Below, one piece after another: positions 7,176 to 14,483 of a stretch of DNA of 38,314 nt. Source of the DNA: an uncultured Opitutaceae bacterium (GTDB taxonomy: Bacteria; Verrucomicrobiota; Verrucomicrobiia; Opitutales; Opitutaceae); contig CAIWXW010000017.1 in assembly GCA_903916755.1 (NCBI GenBank), positions 1 through 38,314 on the forward strand, given 5' to 3'. The translations under genes were made by a program, and so were the position numbers. The first letter of the stretch is position 1. The number at the start of each line of letters is the position of its first letter. The notes beneath the pieces were generated by a model that saw only the letters and a program-made list of their open reading frames with translations, was not told the origin of the DNA and searched no databases.

Positions 7176-8057
7176 TCAGGCCGTCCGGCCCCGGCCCCAC
7201 AGGGCGGCGAGCGCGAGAATGGCCGTGATCACCGCCAAGGTCACGTAGGTGGGCAACGCGACCCACGGTTCGAGCAGCATCTTGGCGCCGACAAAGGCGA
7301 GGATGGCGGCCAGGCCGGTTTTGAGGTGCCGGAAGCGGAGCATGGCGCCGCTCAGGACGAAGTAGAGGGACCGCAGGCCGAGGACGGCAAAGAAGTTGGA
7401 GGCGATCGCGACCAGGGTGCTCCGCGTCACGGCTATCACCGCCGGCAGGGAATCGAGGGCGAACAGGAGGTCCGTGGTCTCGATCACGACCAGGACGACG
7501 AAGAGGAGGGTCGCCATCCGGCGTCCGTTCACGACCGCGAAGAACCGGGACCCATGAAACCGATCCGAGACGGGCAGATGCCGGCGCAGGAACCGGACGG
7601 TGCCGCTTTTCGTGGGATCGAAGTCGGACGCCTGGCCGTGGGAGCGCGCGAGCCGATAGCCGGCGACCAGCAGAAAGGCCCCGAAGACGTAGAGGACCGC
7701 GTGGAAGCGCCGGATCAGCCCAAAGCCCGCCAGCAGGAAGACCGCGCGCATCGCGATGGCGCCCCAGATGCCCCACGACAGCACCCGGCGCTGGAGCGCG
7801 GCGGGCACCTGGAACCGCGAGAAGATGAGGATGAAGACAAAGACGTTGTCGGCGCTCAGCCCGAGCTCGACCAGGTAGCCGGCGAGGTACTGCTGGCCGG
7901 CCTCGCCGCCCCTCCACCGGCCGATGACGACGGCCATGGCGAGGGCGAGGCCGATGAAGAGGGCGCACCAGGCCAGGGCGGCGCGGAGGGGCTTCGCAGG
8001 CAAACCTTGTCGGTCGGCCCGGAAACGTGCTTCATTTTTCGCCATGCGGTCAGGCAT
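7176..8057 (-). CDS. TerC-family integral membrane protein
   Basis: The multi-pass protein has the two TerC signatures: ELGLSADNVFVFILIFSRF in its first third, and ETTDLLFALDSLPAVIAVTR near the middle of the membrane domain. Their acidic residues lie in membrane helices, as expected for metal-ion handling. It has about 8-9 hydrophobic segments and a basic N-terminus. TerC/Alx relatives are linked to tellurite resistance, Mn2+ export and metalation of secreted proteins. No other ter genes lie nearby, so tellurite resistance should not be assumed. ATG at 8057 gives 293 residues. ATG at 8045 gives 289 and would share its CATG with the divergent mscS-like start. GGGGATAG abuts the 8057 start too closely for an ideal ribosome site. 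Confidence 0.92.
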   Translation of the reverse strand: MPDRMAKNEARFRADRQGLPAKPLRAALAWCALFIGLALAMAVVIGRWRGGEAGQQYLAGYLVELGLSADNVFVFILIFSRFQVPAALQRRVLSWGIWGAIAMRAVFLLAGFGLIRRFHAVLYVFGAFLLVAGYRLARSHGQASDFDPTKSGTVRFLRRHLPVSDRFHGSRFFAVVNGRRMATLLFVVLVVIETTDLLFALDSLPAVIAVTRSTLVAIASNFFAVLGLRSLYFVLSGAMLRFRHLKTGLAAILAFVGAKMLLEPWVALPTYVTLAVITAILALAALWGRGRTA

Positions 8058-9228
8058 CTATCCCCCAATCCTTCCCTTGGCGCAAGAGCCGGCGCCGACC
8101 CCCGGCCGGGTGGTTTCAGCGGTGGTCCAGCTCCTGCAGGAGCTGGTCGACTGGGTGCATGGCTTCTTTCCGCGGATCAACGGGAGCCTTTTCCATTTCA
8201 TTGCCGGCCTGGCCCTGATCGTCATCGCGGCCCTCCTGCGCACGCTGGCGACGGGCGTCCTGATCCGGCGGGCGCGGCAGAAGGCCGATGCGGGCGGCAC
8301 GAATGTCGAGGAGGAGTTCCTGATGGCGATCGTCCCGCCCATCGGGGCCTTCTTCATGGTCTGCGGCATCTACGCCGCCCTGGCGGTGTTCAACCTGCCG
8401 CTCGAGGCGGAGCGGATCGCCGCCTATGGCGCGCGGGCCGCCGCGACCGTGATCGTCCTCTGGGGCATCTTCTGCGTCGGCGCGGGCACCCTGACCCAGT
8501 TCGAGAAGGCGGCCCGGAGCAAGGACCTCGGGATCGCGGTCTTCATGCCGCTCGTGCGCAAGATGCTGGGCTTCAGCTTCGCGGTCCTGGGCGTCCTCGT
8601 GCTGGCGGAGAGCCTCGGGCTCGACGTGAAGACCTTCCTGGCGGGCCTGGGCATCGGCGGCCTCGCGGTCGCCCTGGCCGCGCAGGACACCATCGCGAAC
8701 ATGTTCGGCTCCTTTGTGGTCGTCCTCGATCATCCCTTCCGCGTGGGCGACACGGTGCGGATCGCGGGCAACGAGGGCACGGTCGAGGACATCGGGCTGC
8801 GCTCCACCCGGCTGCGCACCAGCGCCCGGACCCAGATCGTCATGCCCAACAAGCTGGTGGCGACCGAGGCCATCACCAACCTGAGCCGGATGCCGCAGCG
8901 CCGGGTCGACCAGGCGATCGGGCTCACCTACGCCACCACGCCGGAACAGATGGAGGCAATCCTGGGCGACCTGCGCGCGCTGCTGCGCGCGGATCCGGGG
9001 GTGCATCCGAGCCTGGTCGGCGTCTATTTCTCGGGGTACGGCGAGTCCACCCTCGACATCCAGATCGTTTATTTCACGAGCGATGCCGCGTGGGCGCAGC
9101 ACATGGAGGTGCGCGAGCGGATCAATCTGAAGATCATGCGCGCGGTCGCCGCGCGAAACCTCGAATTCGCCTTCCCGACCCAGACGGTGATCCACGCCAC
9201 CCCGCCGCCGGCGATCGGCCAGCGCTGA
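8044..9228 (+). CDS. MscS-family mechanosensitive ion channel
   Basis: The 394-residue protein has membrane segments at about residues 45-70, 85-110, 120-145 and 165-190. The pore-lining helix and beta domain of MscS follow: FLAGLGIGGLAVALAAQDT, ANMFGSFVVVLDHPFRVGD, then GTVEDIGLRSTRLRT, VMPNKLV and the C-terminal alpha/beta region ending AFPTQTVIHATPPP. Such channels release solutes on hypo-osmotic shock. The start is uncertain. ATG 8044 has no Shine-Dalgarno, and it shares CATG with a possible terC start on the other strand. It converges on the next minus-strand gene with only 12 bases between the stops. Confidence 0.93.
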   Translation: MRSGIYPPILPLAQEPAPTPGRVVSAVVQLLQELVDWVHGFFPRINGSLFHFIAGLALIVIAALLRTLATGVLIRRARQKADAGGTNVEEEFLMAIVPPIGAFFMVCGIYAALAVFNLPLEAERIAAYGARAAATVIVLWGIFCVGAGTLTQFEKAARSKDLGIAVFMPLVRKMLGFSFAVLGVLVLAESLGLDVKTFLAGLGIGGLAVALAAQDTIANMFGSFVVVLDHPFRVGDTVRIAGNEGTVEDIGLRSTRLRTSARTQIVMPNKLVATEAITNLSRMPQRRVDQAIGLTYATTPEQMEAILGDLRALLRADPGVHPSLVGVYFSGYGESTLDIQIVYFTSDAAWAQHMEVRERINLKIMRAVAARNLEFAFPTQTVIHATPPPAIGQR

Positions 9229-9240
9229 GGGGCCGCCAGG

Positions 9241-9849
9241 CTACTGCTGCTGCCGCCGGTTGCGCCGGCCGCTGCCATCGCTGGTGTCGGCGGGCGGCGC
9301 GGCCGGGGCGACGCCGGAATTGCCCTGCGCCGCCTGTTCCCGCATCTGTCGGCGGGCGCGGACGGCTTCGGCCACGGCCTGAAGCCGGGCGGCTTCCTCG
9401 GCCGGGGAGGGACGGGCCTCGGGGCCGCCGGGGCCGCTGGTGCCGTTCAGGCCACCAGGGCCGGCGGCCGTGTTCAGGGCCGCCACTTTCGAGGCGCGCA
9501 GGACGAGGCGCACGGTCCGGCCGTCGGCCTGGACGGTGACGGCCTGGTGCTGCGGGTCGGCCTGGCGAACGACGAAGGCGTTGCCGCGCTCGTTCACGCC
9601 GACCCATGTGCCGGATTTCTTGGCCGGGTCGTAGATGCAGTAGCGCACGCCGTCAGGCGTCGACATGATGCCGCGCAGTTCGAGGGCGCCGGTCTCAGCG
9701 GCGCCGGGAGCAGAGGAGGCCGCGCCGGGCGCCATGAAGGGGGAGCTGTCGACCAGCTGGGCCACCGCGCGCGAGGCGGGCTGGAAGCTCAGGGCCGCCA
9801 CGAGGAAGGGGAGGATGCGACGGAGGGGTTGCACGGGCAGGAATTCCAT
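9241..9849 (-). CDS. Conserved exported protein of unknown function
   Basis: The start at 9849 gives 202 residues beginning with a signal peptide (hydrophobic about 10-28, cleavage near SRAVA-Q). An upstream start at 9876 would put nine extra residues ahead of it. GGAGGCG lies about 14 bases upstream of 9849. The core at about 55-120 is beta-rich (ELRGIMSTPDGVRYCIYDPA, then SGTWVGVNERGN and AVTVQADGRTVRLVLRAS). It reads like a small beta-barrel domain of the kind seen in secretion or pilus accessory proteins. The rest is low-complexity: a Gly/Pro linker, an Ala/Glu/Arg helix and an Arg/Gln-rich tail ending NRRQQQ. I do not recognise a named family. It may be co-transcribed with the upstream TPR gene, 44 bases away. 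Confidence 0.8.
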   Translation of the reverse strand: MEFLPVQPLRRILPFLVAALSFQPASRAVAQLVDSSPFMAPGAASSAPGAAETGALELRGIMSTPDGVRYCIYDPAKKSGTWVGVNERGNAFVVRQADPQHQAVTVQADGRTVRLVLRASKVAALNTAAGPGGLNGTSGPGGPEARPSPAEEAARLQAVAEAVRARRQMREQAAQGNSGVAPAAPPADTSDGSGRRNRRQQQ

Positions 9850-9893
9850 CCTGTCAGACGCCTCCGGGCCGGTCAAGTAACGCCCAAACGCGC

Positions 9894-11918
9894 TCAGGGC
9901 GCCCCCTCCGTCTGGCGCCGGATGATGGCCAGGTTCTGGCGGTAGGCGGCCCCGGCGGGATCGAGCCGGACCGCCTCGGCGAACTGGGCCATGCTTTCCG
10001 CCAGCCGGCCTTCCGCGGCCAGGGCGACTCCCAGATCGTTGTGAAGCACCGCCGAATCAGGCAGCGCGCGCAGCCCCGCGGTGAAGCGCGCGATCGCCTC
10101 CGCGGTCCGCCGCTCGGCCAGGAGGGTATTGCCCAGGTTGTTGAGGGCCTCAAAGGAATCGGGCCTGAGCCGCAGGGCCTGCTCATAGGCGGCGATCGCG
10201 CCGGCGGGATTGCCCGCGTCGCGCAGGGCATTGCCCAGGTCCGTCAAAGCCTCCGGGAACTCCGGGCGGTGCCGCAGGGCGGCCTGAAAACGGGGGATGG
10301 CCTCCGGGTTGCGGCCGGCGGCCCGCAGGACCAGGCCCAGGTTGTACTCGTCTTCGGCGTAGTCCGGCTTGAACCGGAGCGCGGCCTCGTACTCGCCGAT
10401 GGCCTCGGCATTGCGGCCGGCCACCCGCAGGGCGGTGCCCAGGTTGCTATGGGCCTGGGCGAAGGACGGGCGCAGCCGCAGCGCGGCTTGGTAGTGGGCG
10501 ATGGCCTCGGCGTTGCGGTCCGCGGCCGCGAGGGCCAGCCCCAGGTTGTTCTCGATCTGGGGCGCGCCGGGATGGTCGCGCAGGGCGGCGAGGTAGTGCG
10601 GGATCGCCTCCGCGCCGCGGCCCTCCTCGCGCAGCAGGTTGCCGAGATTGGCCTGGGCGAGCCAGCTGTGGGGGTTGTCGGCGAGGATCGCGCGGTAGAA
10701 GGTCGGCAGGTCGCGGTAGCGGCCGCACAGCTGCCGGGTTTCCAGGGCGAGCGCGCCCAGCAGGGCGGCGCAGCCGAGCCAGGCGAGACCGGCCGGCACG
10801 CGCGCGAGCAGCAGCGCCAGCGCCGCCCCGGCCAGGGTCAGGATACTCAGGCTCGCCAGATACTGGAAGTGGTCGGCGACGAACGAGAAGACGAAGGCGT
10901 ACACGTTCAGGAACCCCAGCACGGGAAACAGGGAGCCCGCGAACAGGAGGGCCACCGCCAGGGGGGCGCGGCTCCAGGGCCGGATGAGCCAGAGCGCCGC
11001 CACGGCGGCGAGGGCCGCGAGCGGGTAGGCGTACTGCCAGGCGGCCCCCGGGTCCACGTGCCAGCGCGGATAGATGAAGGTCAGCCGCGCGGGCCACGCC
11101 AGCTTGGCGAGGTAGAACCAGATCGCCCGGCCCGCAATCAGGCCGCGCTGGGCGAAACTCAGGGCGAACTCATCCCCCTCCGCCCCGATGTACGTCCGCT
11201 CCACCCAGGCGGTGAAGAGGCCGCCGGCCGCCGCCAGGGCGAACCAGGGAATCAGAGGCGCCCCGTCCCGGCGCCAGGACAGGCGGCCCTCGCGCCACCA
11301 GACGACGACCAGGAGCGCGGCCGGCAGCGTGGCCGTCACGCTCTTGCTCAGGACGGCCGCGGCGAAGGCGGCGAGGCCGAGCAGGTAAAGGCCCGGGGCG
11401 GCGCCCTCTGTGTATCGCCATTTAAAATACGCATGCGCCGCCAGCAGGTAGAAGACGGTCGAGAGCGTGTTCTTCTGCTCGGAAATCCACGCGACGGATT
11501 CGGCCATGACGGGATGGACCGCGAAGAGCAGCCCGGCCAGCCAGGCTCCGGGCACCGCCAGCCGGCGCAGCAGCAGCGCCAGCAGGAGCGCCGCGCCCGC
11601 GTGCAGCAGCACGTTGGCCAGGTGGTAGCCCAGCGGGGCGTCGCCCCACAGCCGGTGCTCCGCCCAGAAGGCGGAGTGGAGCACGGGGTAATACTGCTCG
11701 GTCGCCCCGACCTGGAGCCAGATGCGCCCGAGGCCGCCGAGCGAGCGCAGCTCCGGGCGGGTCACATAATCCGGGTCGTTCCAGACCAGCCCGTTGGCCA
11801 GCGCCGGCCCGTAGGCCAGCAGGGTGACCGCCGCCAGGAGGGGGGCGATCCAGCGGACCGGCGCCTTGTTCTCAGTTATTAAAACGGAAAAGCGCAACGT
11901 CCCCGTTCTGGAAGACAT
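9894..11918 (-). CDS. TMTC-like GT-C membrane protein with C-terminal TPR repeats
   Basis: The 674 residues fall into two halves. Residues about 20-405 are a polytopic membrane domain with GT-C glycosyltransferase features. An acidic WNDPDY motif follows the first helix, and FAVHPVMAESVAWISEQKNT with LSTVFYLLAAHAYFKW resembles the signature region of eukaryotic TMTC O-mannosyltransferases. Residues about 420-670 are about seven 34-residue TPRs with the NLGxxLxxxGRxxEAIxxYxxAL pattern. The probable role is glycosyl transfer to a lipid or protein at the membrane, with the TPR as substrate scaffold. This is inferred. The ATG at 11918 lies inside ychF, overlapping it by 47 bases. No later ATG/GTG/TTG precedes the first helix, so coupled translation is likely. 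Confidence 0.88.
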   Translation of the reverse strand: MSSRTGTLRFSVLITENKAPVRWIAPLLAAVTLLAYGPALANGLVWNDPDYVTRPELRSLGGLGRIWLQVGATEQYYPVLHSAFWAEHRLWGDAPLGYHLANVLLHAGAALLLALLLRRLAVPGAWLAGLLFAVHPVMAESVAWISEQKNTLSTVFYLLAAHAYFKWRYTEGAAPGLYLLGLAAFAAAVLSKSVTATLPAALLVVVWWREGRLSWRRDGAPLIPWFALAAAGGLFTAWVERTYIGAEGDEFALSFAQRGLIAGRAIWFYLAKLAWPARLTFIYPRWHVDPGAAWQYAYPLAALAAVAALWLIRPWSRAPLAVALLFAGSLFPVLGFLNVYAFVFSFVADHFQYLASLSILTLAGAALALLLARVPAGLAWLGCAALLGALALETRQLCGRYRDLPTFYRAILADNPHSWLAQANLGNLLREEGRGAEAIPHYLAALRDHPGAPQIENNLGLALAAADRNAEAIAHYQAALRLRPSFAQAHSNLGTALRVAGRNAEAIGEYEAALRFKPDYAEDEYNLGLVLRAAGRNPEAIPRFQAALRHRPEFPEALTDLGNALRDAGNPAGAIAAYEQALRLRPDSFEALNNLGNTLLAERRTAEAIARFTAGLRALPDSAVLHNDLGVALAAEGRLAESMAQFAEAVRLDPAGAAYRQNLAIIRRQTEGAP

Positions 11919-12975
11919 ACTCTTTGCCTTCGAGGCGATATTTGCCGGCCTCGCGCGCCGCGGCGACGCTGCCCAGCCGGGTCAGGTCGTCGTAGGAGAC
12001 GATCTCCGCCTTGATGAAGCCCTTTTCAAAGTCGCTGTGGATCACGCCGGCCGCCGCCGGGGCCTTCCAGCCCTTCACGATCGTCCAGGCGCGGACTTCC
12101 TTCTCGCCGGCCGTGAAGTAGGTCATCAGCCCCAGGAGCGCGTAGGTGGCGCGGATCAGGTTGGACACGCCGGAATCGGACACGCCGAGGTCCTGCAGGA
12201 ATTCCTTCGCCTCCGCGGGCGAGAGGTCGATCAGTTCCGCCTCGATCCGGGCGCTGATCGGCACGTAGGCCGCGTCGCTGTGCGCCTTGACGAAGGCCGC
12301 GACCTTCTGGACGAAGGGATTCTGCTCGCCGGTGGCCAGCTCGCCCTCGGCCACGTTGCAGGCGAAGATCACCGGCTTGGCGCTCAGGAGCTGGAACAGC
12401 TTGAGGAGGCGCACCTCGTCGTCGTGGACGGGGAGGGTGTTGGCCGGCTTGTTGGCGTTGAGGTGGGGGATGAGCCGCTCCAGCAGCGCGACCTCGGCGA
12501 TCGCCTCCTTGTCGCCGCTCTTCGCCTTCTTGTGGTTCTTATCCAGCCGCTTCTGGGCGGAATCCAGGTCGGACAGGACCAGCTCGGTGTTGATGATCTC
12601 GATGTCGCGGACCGGGTCGACGCCGCCCATGGTGTGGATGACGTCCGGATCCTCGAAGCAGCGGACCACGTGCACGATGGCGTCCACCTCGCGGATGTGG
12701 GACAGGAACTGGTTGCCCAGGCCCTCGCCCTTGCTGGCTCCGGCCACCAGTCCGGCAATGTCCACGAACTCGATCGCGGCGGGGATGATGACGTTGGTCT
12801 TGGCGATCTTCTGCAGGGCCAGCAGGCGCTCGTCCGGCACGGTGACGACCCCCACGTTGGGATCGATGGTGCAGAACGGGTAATTGGCCGCTTCCGCCTT
12901 GCGCGAACGGGTCAAGGCGTTGAAAAGGGTGGACTTGCCGACGTTGGGCAGCCCGACGATGCCGGTTTTAAGCAT
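11872..12975 (-). CDS. ychF: Redox-regulated ATPase/GTPase YchF (Obg-related)
   Basis: ATG at 12975 gives 367 residues, close to the usual 363, and begins MLKTGIVGLPNVGKSTLFNA with the P-loop at residues 8-15. Further hallmarks are FVDIAGLVAGASKGEGLGNQFL (switch region, shown in family form), the ACNVAE specificity motif typical of YchF, which prefers ATP, and a C-terminal TGS domain with TYFTAGEKEVRAWTI and the ending EYVFQNGDVALFRFNN. YchF binds ribosomes and affects translation and oxidative stress responses. A TTG further upstream would add 13 residues that do not belong to the family. The downstream TPR gene starts inside its 3' end. Confidence 0.97.
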   Translation of the reverse strand: MLKTGIVGLPNVGKSTLFNALTRSRKAEAANYPFCTIDPNVGVVTVPDERLLALQKIAKTNVIIPAAIEFVDIAGLVAGASKGEGLGNQFLSHIREVDAIVHVVRCFEDPDVIHTMGGVDPVRDIEIINTELVLSDLDSAQKRLDKNHKKAKSGDKEAIAEVALLERLIPHLNANKPANTLPVHDDEVRLLKLFQLLSAKPVIFACNVAEGELATGEQNPFVQKVAAFVKAHSDAAYVPISARIEAELIDLSPAEAKEFLQDLGVSDSGVSNLIRATYALLGLMTYFTAGEKEVRAWTIVKGWKAPAAAGVIHSDFEKGFIKAEIVSYDDLTRLGSVAAAREAGKYRLEGKEYVFQNGDVALFRFNN

Positions 12976-13004
12976 TGGGTTGGGCAAAATCGTCCCTCCG
13001 CAGG

Positions 13005-13017
13005 GGCTTGACAAGCC
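13005..13017. repeat. Short palindrome overlapping the rpsP -35 element
   Basis: GGCTTG-A-CAAGCC is a perfect 6-1-6 inverted repeat that includes the -35 hexamer TTGACA (13008-13013). It could be a binding site or chance. It lies between the divergent ychF and rpsP starts. Confidence 0.35.
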
Positions 13018-13036
13018 TTTTGCCGCCCGGTCTTAT
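13008..13036 (+). promoter_or_regulatory. Sigma70-type promoter of rpsP-trmD-rplS
   Basis: A perfect -35 TTGACA (13008-13013) is followed, after exactly 17 bases, by TCTTAT (13031-13036), a 4/6 match to TATAAT. Transcription would start near 13043, leaving a leader of about 36 bases before the rpsP ATG. Confidence 0.75.
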
Positions 13037-13078
13037 GTTCGGCTTTTCCTCAGAGAAACCGATCTTCCCGTCCCTTCC

Positions 13079-13351
13079 ATGGCACTCAAAATCCGCCTCA
13101 CCCGCGTCGGCACCAAGCACGAGCCGCACTACCGCGTTGTCATCGCCGAAGCCCGTTCCCGTCGTGACGGCGCCCCGGTCGAGTCCATCGGCACGTACAA
13201 CCCCCGCGCCAAAGGCGAGCAGGTGAAGCTGGATCTGGCCCGCGTCGATTACTGGCTGGGCAAGGGCGCCCTCCCGACCGACACCCTGAACGCGATCATC
13301 AAGCGCTACCGTCGTTCGGCCGCGGCCGCCCCGGCGGCTCCGGCGGCCTGA
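13079..13351 (+). CDS. rpsP: 30S ribosomal protein S16
   Basis: ATG at 13079 gives 90 residues starting MALKIRLTRVGTKHEPHYRV, the classic S16 opening, with EARSRRDGAPVESIGTYNP and the GALPTDTLNAIIKR helix near residues 63-76. S16 binds 16S rRNA and helps assemble the 30S subunit. The protein ends in an Ala/Pro tail (SAAAAPAAPAA) beyond the conserved fold, like the tail on L19 two genes downstream. The leader before the ATG is strongly pyrimidine-rich (CTTCCCGTCCCTTCC) with no Shine-Dalgarno. It is the first gene of the rpsP-trmD-rplS operon. Confidence 0.98.
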   Translation: MALKIRLTRVGTKHEPHYRVVIAEARSRRDGAPVESIGTYNPRAKGEQVKLDLARVDYWLGKGALPTDTLNAIIKRYRRSAAAAPAAPAA

Positions 13352-13356
13352 TTTTT

Positions 13357-13370
13357 GCCGCCGCGGCGGC
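13357..13370. repeat. GC-rich palindrome between rpsP and trmD
   Basis: GCCGCCGCGGCGGC is a perfect 14-bp palindrome 5 bases after the rpsP stop, preceded by TTTTT. As RNA it could fold into a very short GC hairpin directly before the trmD ribosome-binding site (GGGAGAGG). It has no downstream T-run, so it is not a normal terminator. Confidence 0.5.
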
Positions 13371-13382
13371 GGGAGAGGCGTT

Positions 13383-14054
13383 ATGCTCCGCATCGACGTC
13401 CTCACGCTGTTCCCGCGGATGCTGGATGGTTTTCTGGCCGAGAGCATGCTCGGCCGGGGCATTGAGCGCGGCCTGCTTGAGGTCAAAACGCACGATCTGC
13501 GCGCCTGGACCCTGGACAAGCACCGCACCGCGGACGACCGGCCCTTCGGCGGCGGCGCGGGAATGGTCCTCAAGCCCGAGCCGGTCTTTGCGGCCCTGGA
13601 GCAGCTCCAGTCTCCCGGCTGCCGCCGCATCTACCTCACCCCCGACGGGATACCGCTTTCTCCCGCCGTCGCGCAGGAGCTTTCCCGCCAGCAGCACCTC
13701 GTCATGCTGAGCGGCCACTACGAAGGCATCGACCAGCGGATCCGGGAGGGGATGATCGACCAGGAGATCAGCATCGGGGACTATGTCCTGACCAACGGGA
13801 CCATCGCCGCGGCCGTTTTGATCGACGCGTTGAGCCGATTTATTCCGGGGGTTTTGGGTGAGGAAAAGTCGTTGACGCACGAATCTTTCACCGGCAAGTT
13901 GCTCGACTTTCCTCAATACACGCGTCCCGCCGAATTCCGGGGCATGTCCGTGCCGGATGTCCTTCTTTCCGGCAACCATGCCGAGATCGAAAAATGGCGA
14001 CACGACCGTGCGATGGAAAAGACCCGCCAGAATCGACCCGATCTACTCAAATAA
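13383..14054 (+). CDS. trmD: tRNA (guanine-37-N1)-methyltransferase TrmD
   Basis: TrmD methylates N1 of G37 next to the anticodon using S-adenosylmethionine and prevents +1 frameshifting. The 223 residues show the SPOUT/trefoil-knot motifs: [10 protein letters not shown] at 5-14, [18 protein letters not shown] near 55-72, [12 protein letters not shown] near 112-123 and [10 protein letters not shown] near 133-142 in the knot, then the C-terminal helical domain with TRPAEFRG. It is slightly shorter than the E. coli enzyme (about 255) at the C-terminus. The ATG has a good Shine-Dalgarno (GGGAGAGG), unlike most genes here. It lies between rpsP and rplS, but rimM, commonly present before trmD, is missing. 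Confidence 0.98.
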   Translation: MLRIDVLTLFPRMLDGFLAESMLGRGIERGLLEVKTHDLRAWTLDKHRTADDRPFGGGAGMVLKPEPVFAALEQLQSPGCRRIYLTPDGIPLSPAVAQELSRQQHLVMLSGHYEGIDQRIREGMIDQEISIGDYVLTNGTIAAAVLIDALSRFIPGVLGEEKSLTHESFTGKLLDFPQYTRPAEFRGMSVPDVLLSGNHAEIEKWRHDRAMEKTRQNRPDLLK

Positions 14055-14064
14055 AGCCATCGCT

Positions 14065-14469
14065 ATGAACCCGATCATCAAGGAGATAACCTCCTCCCAA
14101 ATCAAGCAAGACGTCACGCCCTTCAAGGTGGGCGACGGCGTGCGCGTCCACACCAAGGTGCGCGAAGGCGACAAGGAGCGGGTCCAGGTTTTCGCTGGCA
14201 TCGTCATCGCCCGCAAGGGCGCCGGCATCCAGGAAATGTTCACCGTCCGCCGCATCAGCTACGGCGAGGGCGTCGAGCGCGTTTTCCCGGTCAACTCCCC
14301 GAACATCGAGAAGATCGAGGTCGAGCGCGAGTCCGAGCCGATGCGCGCCCGCCTCTACTACCTCCGCCACCGCACCGGCAAGGCCGCGGTCGCCGTGAAG
14401 GAAAAAGAGCGCCGGGTCGCCGCCGCTCCAGCGGCCGCCCCCGTGGCGGCTCCCGCCGCCGCCTCCTAA
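14065..14469 (+). CDS. rplS: 50S ribosomal protein L19
   Basis: ATG at 14065 gives 134 residues. The conserved L19 core runs from about 4 to 115: [57 protein letters not shown] and [16 protein letters not shown]19 sits at the 30S-50S interface. The last 17 or so residues are an Ala/Pro/Val tail beyond the usual end. The gene starts 10 bases after trmD and is co-transcribed. An upstream in-frame ATG inside trmD would add 36 residues unlike L19 and is rejected. No terminator lies before transketolase, so read-through is likely. Confidence 0.97.
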   Translation: MNPIIKEITSSQIKQDVTPFKVGDGVRVHTKVREGDKERVQVFAGIVIARKGAGIQEMFTVRRISYGEGVERVFPVNSPNIEKIEVERESEPMRARLYYLRHRTGKAAVAVKEKERRVAAAPAAAPVAAPAAAS

Positions 14470-14483
14470 TCCGGTAACCCGCC

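Noticed and set aside
7176-8057. Tellurite-resistance cluster
   Set aside because: Only a TerC-family gene is present. No terB, terD, terZ or related genes are nearby, and TerC homologues occur outside tellurite loci.
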